Assembly: GCF_000145035.1 (NCBI RefSeq)
Contig: NC_014387.1
Location: 2,222,001 to 2,286,000 of the forward strand
DNA length: 64,000 nucleotides
Direction: 5' to 3'
From: Butyrivibrio proteoclasticus B316
GTDB lineage: Bacteria > Bacillota > Clostridia > Lachnospirales > Lachnospiraceae
The notes under the pieces were generated by a model. That model made no database searches, had not been told where the DNA came from, and was given only the letters and a program-made list of their open reading frames with translations. The position numbers were made by a program, and so were the translations under genes. This document shows, piece after piece, positions 42,561-51,248 of the stretch; positions within the stretch are counted from its first letter, which is position 1, and the number at the start of each line of letters is the position of its first letter.

Positions 42561-42686
42561 TTATCTAGTCAAACTACTTTCGTTCGCGATATACGCATGG
42601 CTTCGCTTCGCTCTCGCCATGCATATATCTAGTCAAACTACTTTTGCTCGCGATATACGCATGGCTTTGCTTCGCTCTCGCCATGC
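42561..42686. repeat. 64-bp tandem repeat, two copies
   Basis: 42561-42624 and 42625-42686 are nearly identical, each starting TATCTAGTCAAACTAC and ending with the hairpin GCATGGC-N14/15-GCCATGC (42594-42621; 42658-42686), the loop rich in TTCGCT. It lies between the MATE gene start and the argS end, 268 bp without a gene. No T-run follows. Confidence 0.85.
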
Positions 42687-42761
42687 TACGTCCACTCGGA
42701 AATCGACACACTCACTTCGTTCGTATGTCTTTTTTTCCTCGTGTCCGTTAAGTCATTTCAT

Positions 42762-42797
42762 AAACACAGTTTTTTGTGCAAGCACAAAACTGTGTTT
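42762..42797 (-). terminator. Hairpin downstream of argS
   Basis: Arms AAACACAGTTTTTTGTGC (42762-42779) and GCACAAAACTGTGTTT (42782-42797) pair apart from a two-base bulge, with a 2-base loop. It lies 19 bp after the argS stop. The T-run is short, so strength is uncertain. Confidence 0.65.
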
Positions 42798-42815
42798 ACT
42801 CATTCCTAATATCGC

Positions 42816-44585
42816 TCACATCCTCTCGGGGGCGTCAAAACCTAAGAGATCGATTCCGGTCTCGAGAACTTTAAGGGTTGTTGCAAGGAGGGCGATATAG
42901 CTGCTCTTCTTGTCAGGATCTGCTTCTGCAAGGATCTTGGTTCCGTGGTAGAAGCTATTAAATGCATTACTAAGATCGTAGATATATGCGCAGATTCTGT
43001 TAGGTGCAAAGTCCTTGGCTGCGCCTTCAATAGCATCTGCAAATCTTGTAAGCTGAAGCATGAGTTCTTTCATAGCCGGGCTGTCAGGATTAGCAAGAAG
43101 CGCCTCCTTGACATTGCCACCTTCTGCTTCATACTTCTTGAGGATTGACTTGATACGAACCATTGTGTAGAGGATGTATGGGCCTGTATCTCCCTCAAAG
43201 GAAGTGAATTTCTCTATATCAAAGATGTAGTCCTTGGATGGCTGGTTGGAAAGATCGCCATATTTAAGGGCAGAAAGAGCAATCTTGTGAGATGTATCTT
43301 TTGCCTCATCCTCAGGCATTTCAGGATTACCTTCCTTGATTCTGTTGTACATCTTGTCATCGATCTCAGCTATAAGATCACCAAGTGGCATTACACCGCC
43401 TGCTCTTGTCTTGAAAGGCTTGCCATCCTTGCCATTCATTGTTCCAAAGCCTACAAAATGAAGCTCTGTCTCAGGCATAACAAGCTTGGTCTTGCGAGCA
43501 CATCTAAATACCTGTGTAAAGTACAGCTCCTGTCTCTTATCAACAACATAGATGATTCCCTCAGGATGATTGTCATCCATACGCTGCTTGATAGTAGCAA
43601 GGTCTGTTGTATTATAAAGAGATGCTCCATCTGACTTAAGGATCATGCATGGTGGAACTTCCTTGGTATCTGTTTCTTCTGCAACGTCAACAACAAGTGC
43701 TCCCTGGCTCTCATGAGCATATCCATGAGACTTCATGTACTCAACCATTCCTGGAATAACAGGATCAGCATCAGACTCACCCTTCCAGAGATCAAAGTTT
43801 ACATTGAGGTTCTTGTAGTTCTTCTTAAGGTCTGCAAGAGAAACATTCATAATGTGGTGCCAAAGGGCTCTATAAGGCTTGTAACCATCCTGAAGCTTCT
43901 TGGTAGCATCCATAGCCTTAGCCTTGAAAGCCTCATCCTCTTTGGACTTGGCACTGGCTGCAGGGTAAATCTCACCTAGCTCTTCTACTGTAAAAGGAGC
44001 TTCCTTGGGATATGGGCCTTCATAATTCGGATCAAAGTAGCACAGATCAGGCTTTCTAACCTCGAGTTCTGTAATAACCAGACCCATCTGGAGTCCCCAA
44101 TCGCCAAGGTGAGCATCACCAATTACCTTGTTACCTGTATACTTAAGGATTCTCTTAATACTCTCACCAATTACTGCAGAGCGGAGGTGACCTACGTGAA
44201 GAGACTTGGCAACGTTTGGTCCGCCGTAATCGATAATATATGTAGGCTCATGTGCAGGTCTGTCTACTCCAAAATGCTTCTCATGGAGCATCTTTACTAT
44301 ATATCCTCTTGCGAAATCACCACTAACTGTGATATTGAGGAATCCGGGCTTAACAGACTCAACCTTATCAAACATGCTGTTATCCTGAAGTCTGGCAGCT
44401 ACATCATCTGCAATAATAAATGGAGCCTTGCCATATTTCTTGGCACCGGCCATAGCACCGTTACACTGGTATTCACACAGATCCGGTCTGTTAGAGATAG
44501 TAACTCTGCCAAGCTCCCTGTCATATCCGGCAGCTTCAAATGCATCTCCTACTTCTTTAGAAATTAGCTCAAGTACTTTTTCCAA
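42816..44585 (-). CDS. argS: Arginyl-tRNA synthetase
   Basis: Class I synthetase that charges tRNA-Arg; 589 residues. The N-terminal Add1-type domain (1-110) precedes PNVAKSLHVGHLRSAVIG with the HVGH ATP motif, and the C-terminal anticodon-binding domain ends LLGFDAPERM. The first codon is TTG at 44585, 7 bases after AAGG, and matches the family start; there is no upstream ATG in frame nearby. It lacks a classical KMSKS, as many ArgRS do; KTRAGGVMPL takes its place. No T-box leader is visible. Confidence 0.97.
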   Translation of the reverse strand: MEKVLELISKEVGDAFEAAGYDRELGRVTISNRPDLCEYQCNGAMAGAKKYGKAPFIIADDVAARLQDNSMFDKVESVKPGFLNITVSGDFARGYIVKMLHEKHFGVDRPAHEPTYIIDYGGPNVAKSLHVGHLRSAVIGESIKRILKYTGNKVIGDAHLGDWGLQMGLVITELEVRKPDLCYFDPNYEGPYPKEAPFTVEELGEIYPAASAKSKEDEAFKAKAMDATKKLQDGYKPYRALWHHIMNVSLADLKKNYKNLNVNFDLWKGESDADPVIPGMVEYMKSHGYAHESQGALVVDVAEETDTKEVPPCMILKSDGASLYNTTDLATIKQRMDDNHPEGIIYVVDKRQELYFTQVFRCARKTKLVMPETELHFVGFGTMNGKDGKPFKTRAGGVMPLGDLIAEIDDKMYNRIKEGNPEMPEDEAKDTSHKIALSALKYGDLSNQPSKDYIFDIEKFTSFEGDTGPYILYTMVRIKSILKKYEAEGGNVKEALLANPDSPAMKELMLQLTRFADAIEGAAKDFAPNRICAYIYDLSNAFNSFYHGTKILAEADPDKKSSYIALLATTLKVLETGIDLLGFDAPERM

Positions 44586-44740
44586 AATCTAACCTTCTTT
44601 CCTAATAAATAAACTATCGCTATTGTGCTAAAGCCAATAACATTTTATCCATATATTTTACAACAAACAATCTACACGATTTTACCAAAGAATTCCATTT
44701 ACATCAACAAACTATTTATAATCAGTGATCAAAAAGACTC

Positions 44741-45163
44741 TTATTCAAAAAGCTCTATAAGTTCCCATATAATATCTGCAATATCTGATAATGCATATAG
44801 ACTTACAAACCATATACCCAGAACTAAAATCATAATGGTTAGCATAATGGCAAAAACAGTTCTGACAACAAAGCCAATTAAAAGCCCTTTGCTGACGCTA
44901 TCCCCTGGGAATTTGACCCTTGCTATGATCAGTAATATTAAACTTGCAAGAATAAGAACCACATTTAAACCATACAGATTAAAACCACTACCACTAGAAT
45001 ACTCGTCAAAAAGAAGTAAAAAACTCCCCATGGCCGGCACAAATCTCGCAAGACACATGCATGCAATGGCGGCAATATTGAGCGCCCTGACAGTAGAATT
45101 GCTGTTGTCATTCGATCTTAAATTTGGTGTTACCATTACATATTTTGGTGGCTGATTATACAT
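44741..45163 (-). CDS. Small polytopic membrane protein, unknown
   Basis: A 140-residue protein with four hydrophobic stretches (about 24-50, 62-83, 90-110, 112-130) after a polar N-terminus, MYNQPPKYVMVTPNLRSND. I do not recognise the family. It overlaps the end of queH by 8 bp, so translation is probably coupled, but function need not be. A short acidic tail ends the protein (IIWELIELFE). Confidence 0.75.
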   Translation of the reverse strand: MYNQPPKYVMVTPNLRSNDNSNSTVRALNIAAIACMCLARFVPAMGSFLLLFDEYSSGSGFNLYGLNVVLILASLILLIIARVKFPGDSVSKGLLIGFVVRTVFAIMLTIMILVLGIWFVSLYALSDIADIIWELIELFE

Positions 45164-45890
45164 TTACGTTTTTCTCCTCTTTTTCTTTTTCCCTCTGTGC
45201 CTTGGAAAAACCGCATCCGCAGTAATCCTGCCTGTAGAGTCCGAATTTATGGGACAACTCTATTGAGCGTTTATATCCATTTTTCTTTTTAAAATCAGAT
45301 GGAAGGAACTGTATCTGCGATATCTCTTTTCCCGGATCTGCAGCACGAGCCTGCGAGTTTATCTTCCTTGCTGCCTCCTCACCCACTTCATTAAGTACAT
45401 CCGCGTTTTTAAGCGGGCTTATAGTCAGCGTTGTGGTAAAGAATTCAAAGCCGTTATCCCTTGCTATCCTGGCTGTTTCATCAAGTCTAAGCTCAAAGCA
45501 CTTCCTGCACCTGTCTCCACCTTCAGGGCAATCCTCAAGCCCCTTAACAGCATGCATAAAGTCCGAAGGAACATAGTCCCCTTCCATTATCTCAATGCGC
45601 CTTGCGCGCGAATCCGAATTCATCCCTTCGAAACTGTTTTCTTCCACCTGTCTGTTATACTCAGAAATAAGCCTCTTTTCCTCTTCAACTCTTTTCCTGT
45701 ACTCTCTCTCTTCAGTAATATTGGGATTGTAGAAAAAAACTGTCACATCAAAATACTCTCTTAAGTATTCAAGGCAGTACGAAGAGCATGGCGCACAACA
45801 GGCATGTAAAAGAAGCCTTGGAAACCTGTTCTCGCGCTCAAAGCCGGCTATTCTATTCTCTAATTCTCTGGAATAATTTCTCTTATTCAA
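45156..45890 (-). CDS. queH: Epoxyqueuosine reductase QueH
   Basis: Reduces epoxyqueuosine to queuosine in tRNA, replacing the unrelated QueG. The 244-residue protein has LLHACCAPCSSYCLEYLRE near residue 26, with the CC and CxxC-type metal ligands, FFYNPNITEEREYRKR, and later CPEGGDRCRKCFELRL and RQDYCGCGFS, all typical of QueH (DUF208). Its first codon is TTG 45890, with GAGG 10 bases upstream. It follows aroE-aroK by 93 bp; that gap has TCCGCA-GTAAG-TGCGGA (45944-45960) as a small hairpin. Confidence 0.94.
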   Translation of the reverse strand: MNKRNYSRELENRIAGFERENRFPRLLLHACCAPCSSYCLEYLREYFDVTVFFYNPNITEEREYRKRVEEEKRLISEYNRQVEENSFEGMNSDSRARRIEIMEGDYVPSDFMHAVKGLEDCPEGGDRCRKCFELRLDETARIARDNGFEFFTTTLTISPLKNADVLNEVGEEAARKINSQARAADPGKEISQIQFLPSDFKKKNGYKRSIELSHKFGLYRQDYCGCGFSKAQREKEKEEKNVNV

Positions 45891-45983
45891 AATAAAACCT
45901 CAAATCTGTAATACTGTGACTCTCAAATCATGTTCTTCCGAAGTCCGCAGTAAGTGCGGATTTCTGCAATTTCATTCTGGATG

Positions 45984-47516
45984 TCATACTATAACTATCC
46001 CAAGCTCCTCAATTATCCTGTCTGCGATTTCTGAAGGCGTAAGATCGTCAGTATCTATTATAAAATCAGCTGCAAGCTCGTAAATACTTCCCCGATCACT
46101 TTGCATTTTCCTGATTGTAGAAAGTGGATCAGCTGTCTTTAGAAGCGGTCTTGAATCATCATATCTAACTCTCTCATAGACGGTCTCAGGCTTTGTCCTA
46201 AGATACACCACCTTACCAAGTTCCTGCAAAAGCTCCCTGTTCTCTTTGCGCAGGACAAGGCCTCCTCCAAGGGATATTACCATTTCTCTGAAATGCTCTG
46301 ATGAAGCCGTTTCCAAAAGAGCTGTCTCCATGTCTCTAAAGCTCTCTTCACCATCAGTTTCAAATATGTCACTAATGCTGCGGCCCTCAGCCTCTACTAT
46401 AGCTGCGTCCGTATCAAGAAGTTCAAGGTCAAGCTTATCAGCAAGGATTTCAGAGACAGTTGTCTTACCACTTCCCATAAATCCCTCAAGGATAATATTC
46501 CTTGCGCCTGTAACCTCCATAACAAGAGACTTGTATATTTCATCTGCCTGCTCTTTGGATATCTTAACAGCCTTCTGCTCAGCATCAGTTTTCTTATCTT
46601 CACCTGATTTCTGCATTTCAGCAAAAAGCTCACTTTCAAACCACAGTTCATAAGCATCAATTGCCTGATATAAGAGCATTTTAAGTCCTGAAACCGCCTT
46701 GGCACCAGCTTCTGCTGTAAGCTTCATAAACTTGGTCTCAAGAGGCCTGTACACCATATCAATTCCCACGCTGATATGTTCATAGAATTCGCTATCCTCA
46801 ATGATAGCGCTGTTTACATCAGGGAAAAGGCCTACTGAAGTACACTGAAGGGTTATAAATTTTTCTTTTTCCTCATATAAATCTCTGTAGTTCTCAATCT
46901 TCATAGGAACTACGATTTCAGGAATATCCAGGGGATCGCCTTCAGCATTTATGCCATCTGCAGTCACAAGGTCTTCACGGCTTAAATCAAAAAGTGCTCT
47001 GTTGACTTCTCCTGCCACATCCATCGCTCTCTCATAGGTTCTGTTAAGTATATATACCTTTTTTGCTCCCTTGCTGGCGCACAGAAAAGCTGCAGGTCTC
47101 GCCACGCCGCCTGCTCCCAGAATAACTACTGTCCTACCCTCAAGCTCAACGCCTTCATCCTGCATAGAATGATAAAGCCCTGTCATATCTGTGTTGTAGC
47201 CCTTAAAGCCACCATTTGGTGTTCTCACCAGAGTATTGACCGCGCCTATTGCCTTGGCAAGAGGATCTATATCCTCAAGGCATGGAATAACATCACTTTT
47301 ATAGGGAATAGTGACATTAAGACCTCTTACCCCAAGAGCCAGCGCTCCCTTAACAGCATCAGAAACATCCCCTTCTGCTACCTCAAAGGGAACGTAGACC
47401 ATGTTTATCCCCGTAATCTCAGCCAGGCTGTTATGTATAAGAGGTGAAAGCGTATGCCTTACAGGATTTCCTATAAGTCCACACACGTTAGTATTCCCGT
47501 CAGTAAAATTAGCCAT
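45984..47516 (-). CDS. aroE-aroK: Fused shikimate dehydrogenase and shikimate kinase
   Basis: 510 residues joining two steps of the shikimate pathway. Residues 1-300 are AroE: NPVRHTLSPLIHN, LNVTIPYKSD (catalytic Lys), GYNTDMTGLY (Asp), and GAGGVARPAAFLCA for NADPH. A charged linker of ~35 residues is followed by shikimate kinase from about 337: EGFMGSGKTTVSEIL (Walker A near 345), LLDTDAAIVEAEGRSISDIF and VISLGGGLVLRKEN. ATG 47516 fits GGGGAGG with 6 bases; the frame is open to 47540. Both halves have all active-site residues, so substrate could pass from one to the other. Confidence 0.95.
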   Translation of the reverse strand: MANFTDGNTNVCGLIGNPVRHTLSPLIHNSLAEITGINMVYVPFEVAEGDVSDAVKGALALGVRGLNVTIPYKSDVIPCLEDIDPLAKAIGAVNTLVRTPNGGFKGYNTDMTGLYHSMQDEGVELEGRTVVILGAGGVARPAAFLCASKGAKKVYILNRTYERAMDVAGEVNRALFDLSREDLVTADGINAEGDPLDIPEIVVPMKIENYRDLYEEKEKFITLQCTSVGLFPDVNSAIIEDSEFYEHISVGIDMVYRPLETKFMKLTAEAGAKAVSGLKMLLYQAIDAYELWFESELFAEMQKSGEDKKTDAEQKAVKISKEQADEIYKSLVMEVTGARNIILEGFMGSGKTTVSEILADKLDLELLDTDAAIVEAEGRSISDIFETDGEESFRDMETALLETASSEHFREMVISLGGGLVLRKENRELLQELGKVVYLRTKPETVYERVRYDDSRPLLKTADPLSTIRKMQSDRGSIYELAADFIIDTDDLTPSEIADRIIEELGIVIV

Positions 47517-47876
47517 AGTCATCCTCCCCAGATCCAGCATATTCTATCAAAACTTTATCTTTAGATAATATCTCTACATACACCTACACATATGAACATA
47601 TTACGACATCTTAAATGCAAAATTCAAGACGCCATCACATATGCATTTTCTATAATGCCTTGTTTTAACTGGACTTTAAATACTATTTTTGGGCAATTTA
47701 ATACCAACATTAACTCAAAGGCTATTTTGTTATTACAGATTTTGGATTTAAACACAGAATATTTGATAAAAAATAAAACCAATAGCCTGATAATCAGCGT
47801 ACTGGTATTATTTTTGAAGAATTTGGTCCGCGATTTTTAATTTTTCATAATAACAATATGGGGTTATTATTCTTGC

Positions 47877-47907
47877 TGGTATTATTTTATTTTCGAGCAT
47901 AATACCA
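47877..47907. repeat. TGGTATTAT-N13-ATAATACCA hairpin, distant copy
   Basis: Perfect 9-bp arms (47877-47885; 47899-47907) around a 13-base loop containing CGAG. The two copies at 34658 and 34860 have the same arms and loop length, and CGAG in the loop. Outer bases TTCTTG and CAAGAA can extend the stem. Confidence 0.8.
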
Positions 47908-47954
47908 AAGAACAAGAAATCTCTTTATTGTTATTATTATTTTAAGCAGATTAG

Positions 47955-48002
47955 CACAAAAAAAGAAAAGAAAACGGCTTTCTGGTTAAAAAAGTCGTTT
48001 TC
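47955..48002 (-). terminator. Terminator of the 48129 gene
   Basis: GAAAACGGCTTT (47970-47981) pairs with AAAGTCGTTTTC (47991-48002), one wobble. On the minus strand it is followed by a T-rich run. Confidence 0.75.
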
Positions 48003-48047
48003 TTCTCTATATAACACGCCCACTTGGCGATCTATATCATTTTGAAC

Positions 48048-48120
48048 AAAGAGTCGCTCGCGACTCTTTCGCGCCCGAGCGGAATTGCGAAGCAATTAGT
48101 TTCATATCCGCGAGGTGCGC
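48048..48120. repeat. GC-rich multi-hairpin element, copy 2
   Basis: AAAGAGTCGC-TC-GCGACTCTTT (48048-48069), then GCGCCCGAGCGG (48071-48082) able to pair imperfectly with CCGCGAGGTGCGC (48108-48120) around the hairpin AATTGC-GAA-GCAATT (48083-48097). TGCGCAT follows, as in copy 1. Confidence 0.55.
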
Positions 48121-48128
48121 ATGTATTA

Positions 48129-48557
48129 TTACAGCTTGATAACAAGTCCGTCTTCTGTTCCAGTGATAATATTGCTCTGCTTACCAGTAAGATCCTTGCC
48201 GCCAACAAAGTACTGGTACTCGTGAAGAATCTTATCTCTCTGCATTCCTGATATTGCCTGCTTCATATCTTCTGAGGCAAGACCTTTCTCCCCGAAAAGA
48301 TCTATAGATGAGCTGTCGTACATGCCAAAAGAAATAGCCACGTTTTCAATAGAGGCATTTTCTCTTGCAGGAAGCTCTTCAACGGTAAGATCCAGACCTT
48401 TTTTGGGTTCTTCCTTCTGAGCTTCCACAGGCTTCTCCGGTGCCTTCAAAGGAGCATTCTGCGGAGCCTGTGTACCTACCTTGATGTTATTATCAACTGC
48501 GGGAGGAATGTTGTAAGCATTATAGTTTACAAATCCATTAATTCTATCTAATGCCAT
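48129..48557 (-). CDS. Hypothetical protein with proline-rich linker
   Basis: 142 residues from ATG 48557 (AAGGAGAGG ribosome site; the open frame to 48641 is not supported). N-terminus MALDRINGFVNYNAYNIPP, then a proline/lysine/glutamate-rich linker to about residue 55, then a possible small globular part, SFGMYDSSSIDLFGEKGL and QRDKILHEYQYFVG. No signal peptide or membrane segment. I do not recognise the family. It follows the ABC transporter ATPase by 150 bp and is not obviously related to it. Confidence 0.75.
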   Translation of the reverse strand: MALDRINGFVNYNAYNIPPAVDNNIKVGTQAPQNAPLKAPEKPVEAQKEEPKKGLDLTVEELPARENASIENVAISFGMYDSSSIDLFGEKGLASEDMKQAISGMQRDKILHEYQYFVGGKDLTGKQSNIITGTEDGLVIKL

Positions 48558-48706
48558 TTTTCCTCTCCTTTCCAATAAAAACACTTGTTTACTAATGTAT
48601 ATATCGGAAAAGCAACAACAATACTTAATATAATTATACAAAAATAGCCCTAAAACACACGGTTTTTAGTATGTTTTAAGGCTTTTAATAAATATTTAAT
48701 ATTTAA

Positions 48707-49480
48707 TTATTTGGTGATGCCTGCGGCCTTTAGGAGCTGTATGGTATAGTCAGCCTGAGGGTTTCTGTACACATCTCTTGTGGCGCCGTACTCGACCACA
48801 TGACCGTTTTTCATTACCATTACATGATCGCTTATCTGGTATACAACCCTCAGGTCATGGGATATGAATATGATTGAAATCCCATGCTTCCTGTGCAGAT
48901 TATTGAGCAGCTCCATAATCTGTGCCTGGATTGTAACATCAAGGGCTGAAACAGGTTCATCGGCAATCAGAAGCTTGGGCTCTCGCATAAGAGCTATTCC
49001 TATACATACTCGCTGCCTCTGTCCGCCGGATAACTGTGAAGGATATCTGTCTAACATGCTGAGCGGAAGCTCAATTTCCTGCATGATCTCTTCAACTCTC
49101 TTGCGGCGCTCCTCACTGGTCCACTTGCGCTCCTTGTCAACCTTGAGCGGCTCTTCAAGAAGCCATCCGATCCTCTTGGCTGGATTAAGTGAATTATATG
49201 GATCCTGGAATACCATCATGGGCCTTCCGTATTTCTGCCAGATTTCGCCCTGATAATCCTTGTTTATTCCGACAATAGCCCTTGCAAGCGTTGATTTACC
49301 ACATCCTGACTCGCCGGCTATCGCAAGTACTTCACCCTCATCCATGTCAAAAGAAACATCGAAAAGAGCCTGTATTTTTTTATTTTTCCGGGAAAAGAGT
49401 TTACGCTTTCTGTTCTTGTAAAAAACATTAAGCCCAGTAACTCTTAATACTTTTTCTTTTTCCATCTGATATGACACCAT
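48707..49480 (-). CDS. Nickel/peptide-type ABC transporter ATPase (NikE/DppF-like)
   Basis: 257-residue ATPase: Walker A AIAGESGCGKSTLARAI, signature YPSQLSGGQRQRVCI, Walker B LIADEPVSALDVT and FISHDLRVVYQISD. It lacks the C-terminal oligopeptide-ATPase extension found in OppF, so its length fits NikE. ATG 49480 has no visible ribosome site; ATG 49465 is possible. Last gene of the five-gene transporter. Confidence 0.92.
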   Translation of the reverse strand: MVSYQMEKEKVLRVTGLNVFYKNRKRKLFSRKNKKIQALFDVSFDMDEGEVLAIAGESGCGKSTLARAIVGINKDYQGEIWQKYGRPMMVFQDPYNSLNPAKRIGWLLEEPLKVDKERKWTSEERRKRVEEIMQEIELPLSMLDRYPSQLSGGQRQRVCIGIALMREPKLLIADEPVSALDVTIQAQIMELLNNLHRKHGISIIFISHDLRVVYQISDHVMVMKNGHVVEYGATRDVYRNPQADYTIQLLKAAGITK

Positions 49481-49536
49481 TATGGCGAATCATCATATAT
49501 CGCCATCTATTTATGATAAATTTATTCATTCCATAA

Positions 49537-49630
49537 TCATATGATTCAATAATGTTACAGCAGTGCAGATTTTAGATCATATAATCCAAAAAAGCTTCAG
49601 CAGTGCAAATATATTATCATACAATCAAGG
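49537..49630. repeat. 40-bp tandem repeat between transporter ATPase genes
   Basis: TCATA-type units begin at 49537, 49577 and 49617, exactly 40 bp apart. The first two share CAGCAGTGCA (49558, 49598). The third is partial and runs into the end of the upstream ATPase gene. Confidence 0.6.
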
Positions 49631-49632
49631 AC

Positions 49633-50436
49633 TCACTGGTTATCCAGATCAATCTTGGGTATAGCTGCTATGAGTTTCTTGGTATAGCTGTGAATAGGCC
49701 TTGTGAACACGGTCCTGGTATCGCCGGATTCAACAATATTTCCTTTCTGCATTACTATAACTCTCTCGCAGAGCTGGCTTACAAGGCTGAGGTCATGGGA
49801 AATAAAGATAATAGATGTCCTCTTCTCTCTATTGATCTTCTTGAGAAGCTCTACTATCTGGGCCTGAACTGTTACATCAAGAGCAGTTGTCGGCTCATCA
49901 GCTATCAGAATCTGAGGATTTCCTATCATCGCAGCAGCGATCATAACCCTCTGTCTCATTCCGCCTGATAACTCATGAGGATACATATAGTAAACTTCCT
50001 CAGCATTCTCAAGTCCAACATCCTTGAGCATATCTATAGCGCGCTTCTTGCGCTCTGCCTTTTTTATCTCAGGATGATGAATGCGAAGAGGCTCCTCTAC
50101 CTGCCATCCGATCCTTTTAACAGGGTTCAGACTTGTCATAGGTTCCTGGAAAATAATTGAAATCTCATCACCCTGAAAAGATCTGAGAGTTTTCCTGTCA
50201 CAAGTCAAAAGGTCATGGCCTTCAAACATGATCCTGCCTGTTTTCTTGATAGCGTGTCTGCTAAGGAGGCCTGCAATAGCAAGTGCACTCATACTCTTGC
50301 CGGATCCGGACTCTCCAACTATGCCGACAATTTCACCATCAGCCAGCATCAGATCAAAATCCTCAACCGCTGTCTCCGGTGAATCTGAATCATGAAACTC
50401 TATATGGAGATCAGTAACATCAAGAATTATTCCCAT
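49633..50436 (-). CDS. Nickel/peptide-type ABC transporter ATPase (NikD/DppD-like)
   Basis: 267-residue ATPase: GIVGESGSGKSMSALAI, signature PHELSGGMRQRVMIAA, Walker B LIADEPTTALDVT and FISHDLSLVSQL. Like its partner it is short for an Opp ATPase and NikD-sized. It overlaps the permease stop by 10 bp. Confidence 0.93.
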   Translation of the reverse strand: MGIILDVTDLHIEFHDSDSPETAVEDFDLMLADGEIVGIVGESGSGKSMSALAIAGLLSRHAIKKTGRIMFEGHDLLTCDRKTLRSFQGDEISIIFQEPMTSLNPVKRIGWQVEEPLRIHHPEIKKAERKKRAIDMLKDVGLENAEEVYYMYPHELSGGMRQRVMIAAAMIGNPQILIADEPTTALDVTVQAQIVELLKKINREKRTSIIFISHDLSLVSQLCERVIVMQKGNIVESGDTRTVFTRPIHSYTKKLIAAIPKIDLDNQ

Positions 50437-51242
50437 CTCTTAATCCCCTCTCCCAAGAATGCAAAGCCCAAAACCATGAGCACTATAACTATACCGGGAC
50501 ACAGAACATAGCTGGGTCTTGTAAACATATACTGCTGTGCATCGGAAAGCATACGTCCAAGGCTGGCATATGGCGGCTGTGATCCAACTCCCAGATAAGA
50601 AAGCCCGGCCTCTGCCAGAACAGCATTGTTAAATCCAATAAGTATAGATGATGCCAAAACTCCCTTGATATTAGGAAGAATATGTAAAAAGATCATTCTA
50701 AGGTCTGAAACGCCCTGAAGTCTGGCATTCTCAATATAATCCATGTTCTTGCACCTGAGGACTTCGCCCCTTACTATTCTGGCAAAGCTAGGTACAAAGG
50801 CGATTCCAAGCGAGATAACAAGCTGAGTCCAGCCAACGCCAAATACACTGACAATTACCAGTGCCAGCAGAATACTCGGAAAAGCAAAAAGAGCATCTAT
50901 TACTCTCATGGTAACCTCATCGATCATGCCTCCATAGTAGCCAGTAATAGCGCCTATTATCGTACCAACGCCGGCACCGATAATAATCGTACCAATGGCA
51001 ATCATAAGTGTGACCCTGCTACCATACATAACCCTGCTGAACACATCACGTCCCATATTGTCAGTTCCCATAATATGGCGAAGAGATATTCCCTGAAGCT
51101 TCTCAGAAGCGCTCATTTTGGTAGGCTCATAAGGCATCCAGAAAATACCCAGGATTATCATCGCAAGGACAAGCCCCATAATGATCCCGCCTATCAGAAC
51201 ATATGGATTTTTGCTAAGTTTTCTAAGTTTTGAATTCTTCAT
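50427..51242 (-). CDS. Nickel/peptide-type ABC transporter permease (DppC/NikC-like)
   Basis: 271 residues, six membrane segments. The N-terminal helix and the HIMGTDNMGRDVFSRVMYG block are typical of the C-type permease, and the EAA loop reads YIENARLQGVSDLRMIFLHI. It pairs with the 51249 permease, 6 bp away. Confidence 0.94.
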   Translation of the reverse strand: MKNSKLRKLSKNPYVLIGGIIMGLVLAMIILGIFWMPYEPTKMSASEKLQGISLRHIMGTDNMGRDVFSRVMYGSRVTLMIAIGTIIIGAGVGTIIGAITGYYGGMIDEVTMRVIDALFAFPSILLALVIVSVFGVGWTQLVISLGIAFVPSFARIVRGEVLRCKNMDYIENARLQGVSDLRMIFLHILPNIKGVLASSILIGFNNAVLAEAGLSYLGVGSQPPYASLGRMLSDAQQYMFTRPSYVLCPGIVIVLMVLGFAFLGEGIKRWE

Positions 51243-51248
51243 CTTGAT

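Larger units (their letters stand above)
47517..48128. other. 612-bp gene-free region with hairpins
   Basis: Upstream of aroE-aroK and downstream of the gene at 48129. It contains AT-rich sequence (47541-47790), TGGTATTAT at 47803, the hairpin TGGTATTAT-N13-ATAATACCA at 47877-47907, ATAATAAC-N8-GTTATTAT (47847-47870), a terminator (47955-48002) and the second GC-rich multi-hairpin element (48048-48120). A short plus frame at 47592-47840 has no ribosome site and is not accepted. Confidence 0.8.

Noticed and set aside
42561..42686. Insertion sequence ends
   Set aside because: Tandem 64-bp copies with internal hairpins, but no transposase frame and no target-site duplication.
44625..45155. 176-codon plus-strand frame opposite the membrane protein gene
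   Set aside because: Antisense to a better-supported gene with overlap to queH; composition is that of a shadow frame.
47592..47840. 82-codon plus-strand frame in the gap before aroE-aroK
   Set aside because: No ribosome site, very AT-rich, and it ends inside the palindromic-element region. It resembles no protein.
42548..48128. T-box or other riboswitch upstream of argS, queH or aroE-aroK
   Set aside because: No T-box sequence (AGGGTGGNACCGCG-like) or conserved riboswitch core was found by eye in these leaders. cysS has no room for one.
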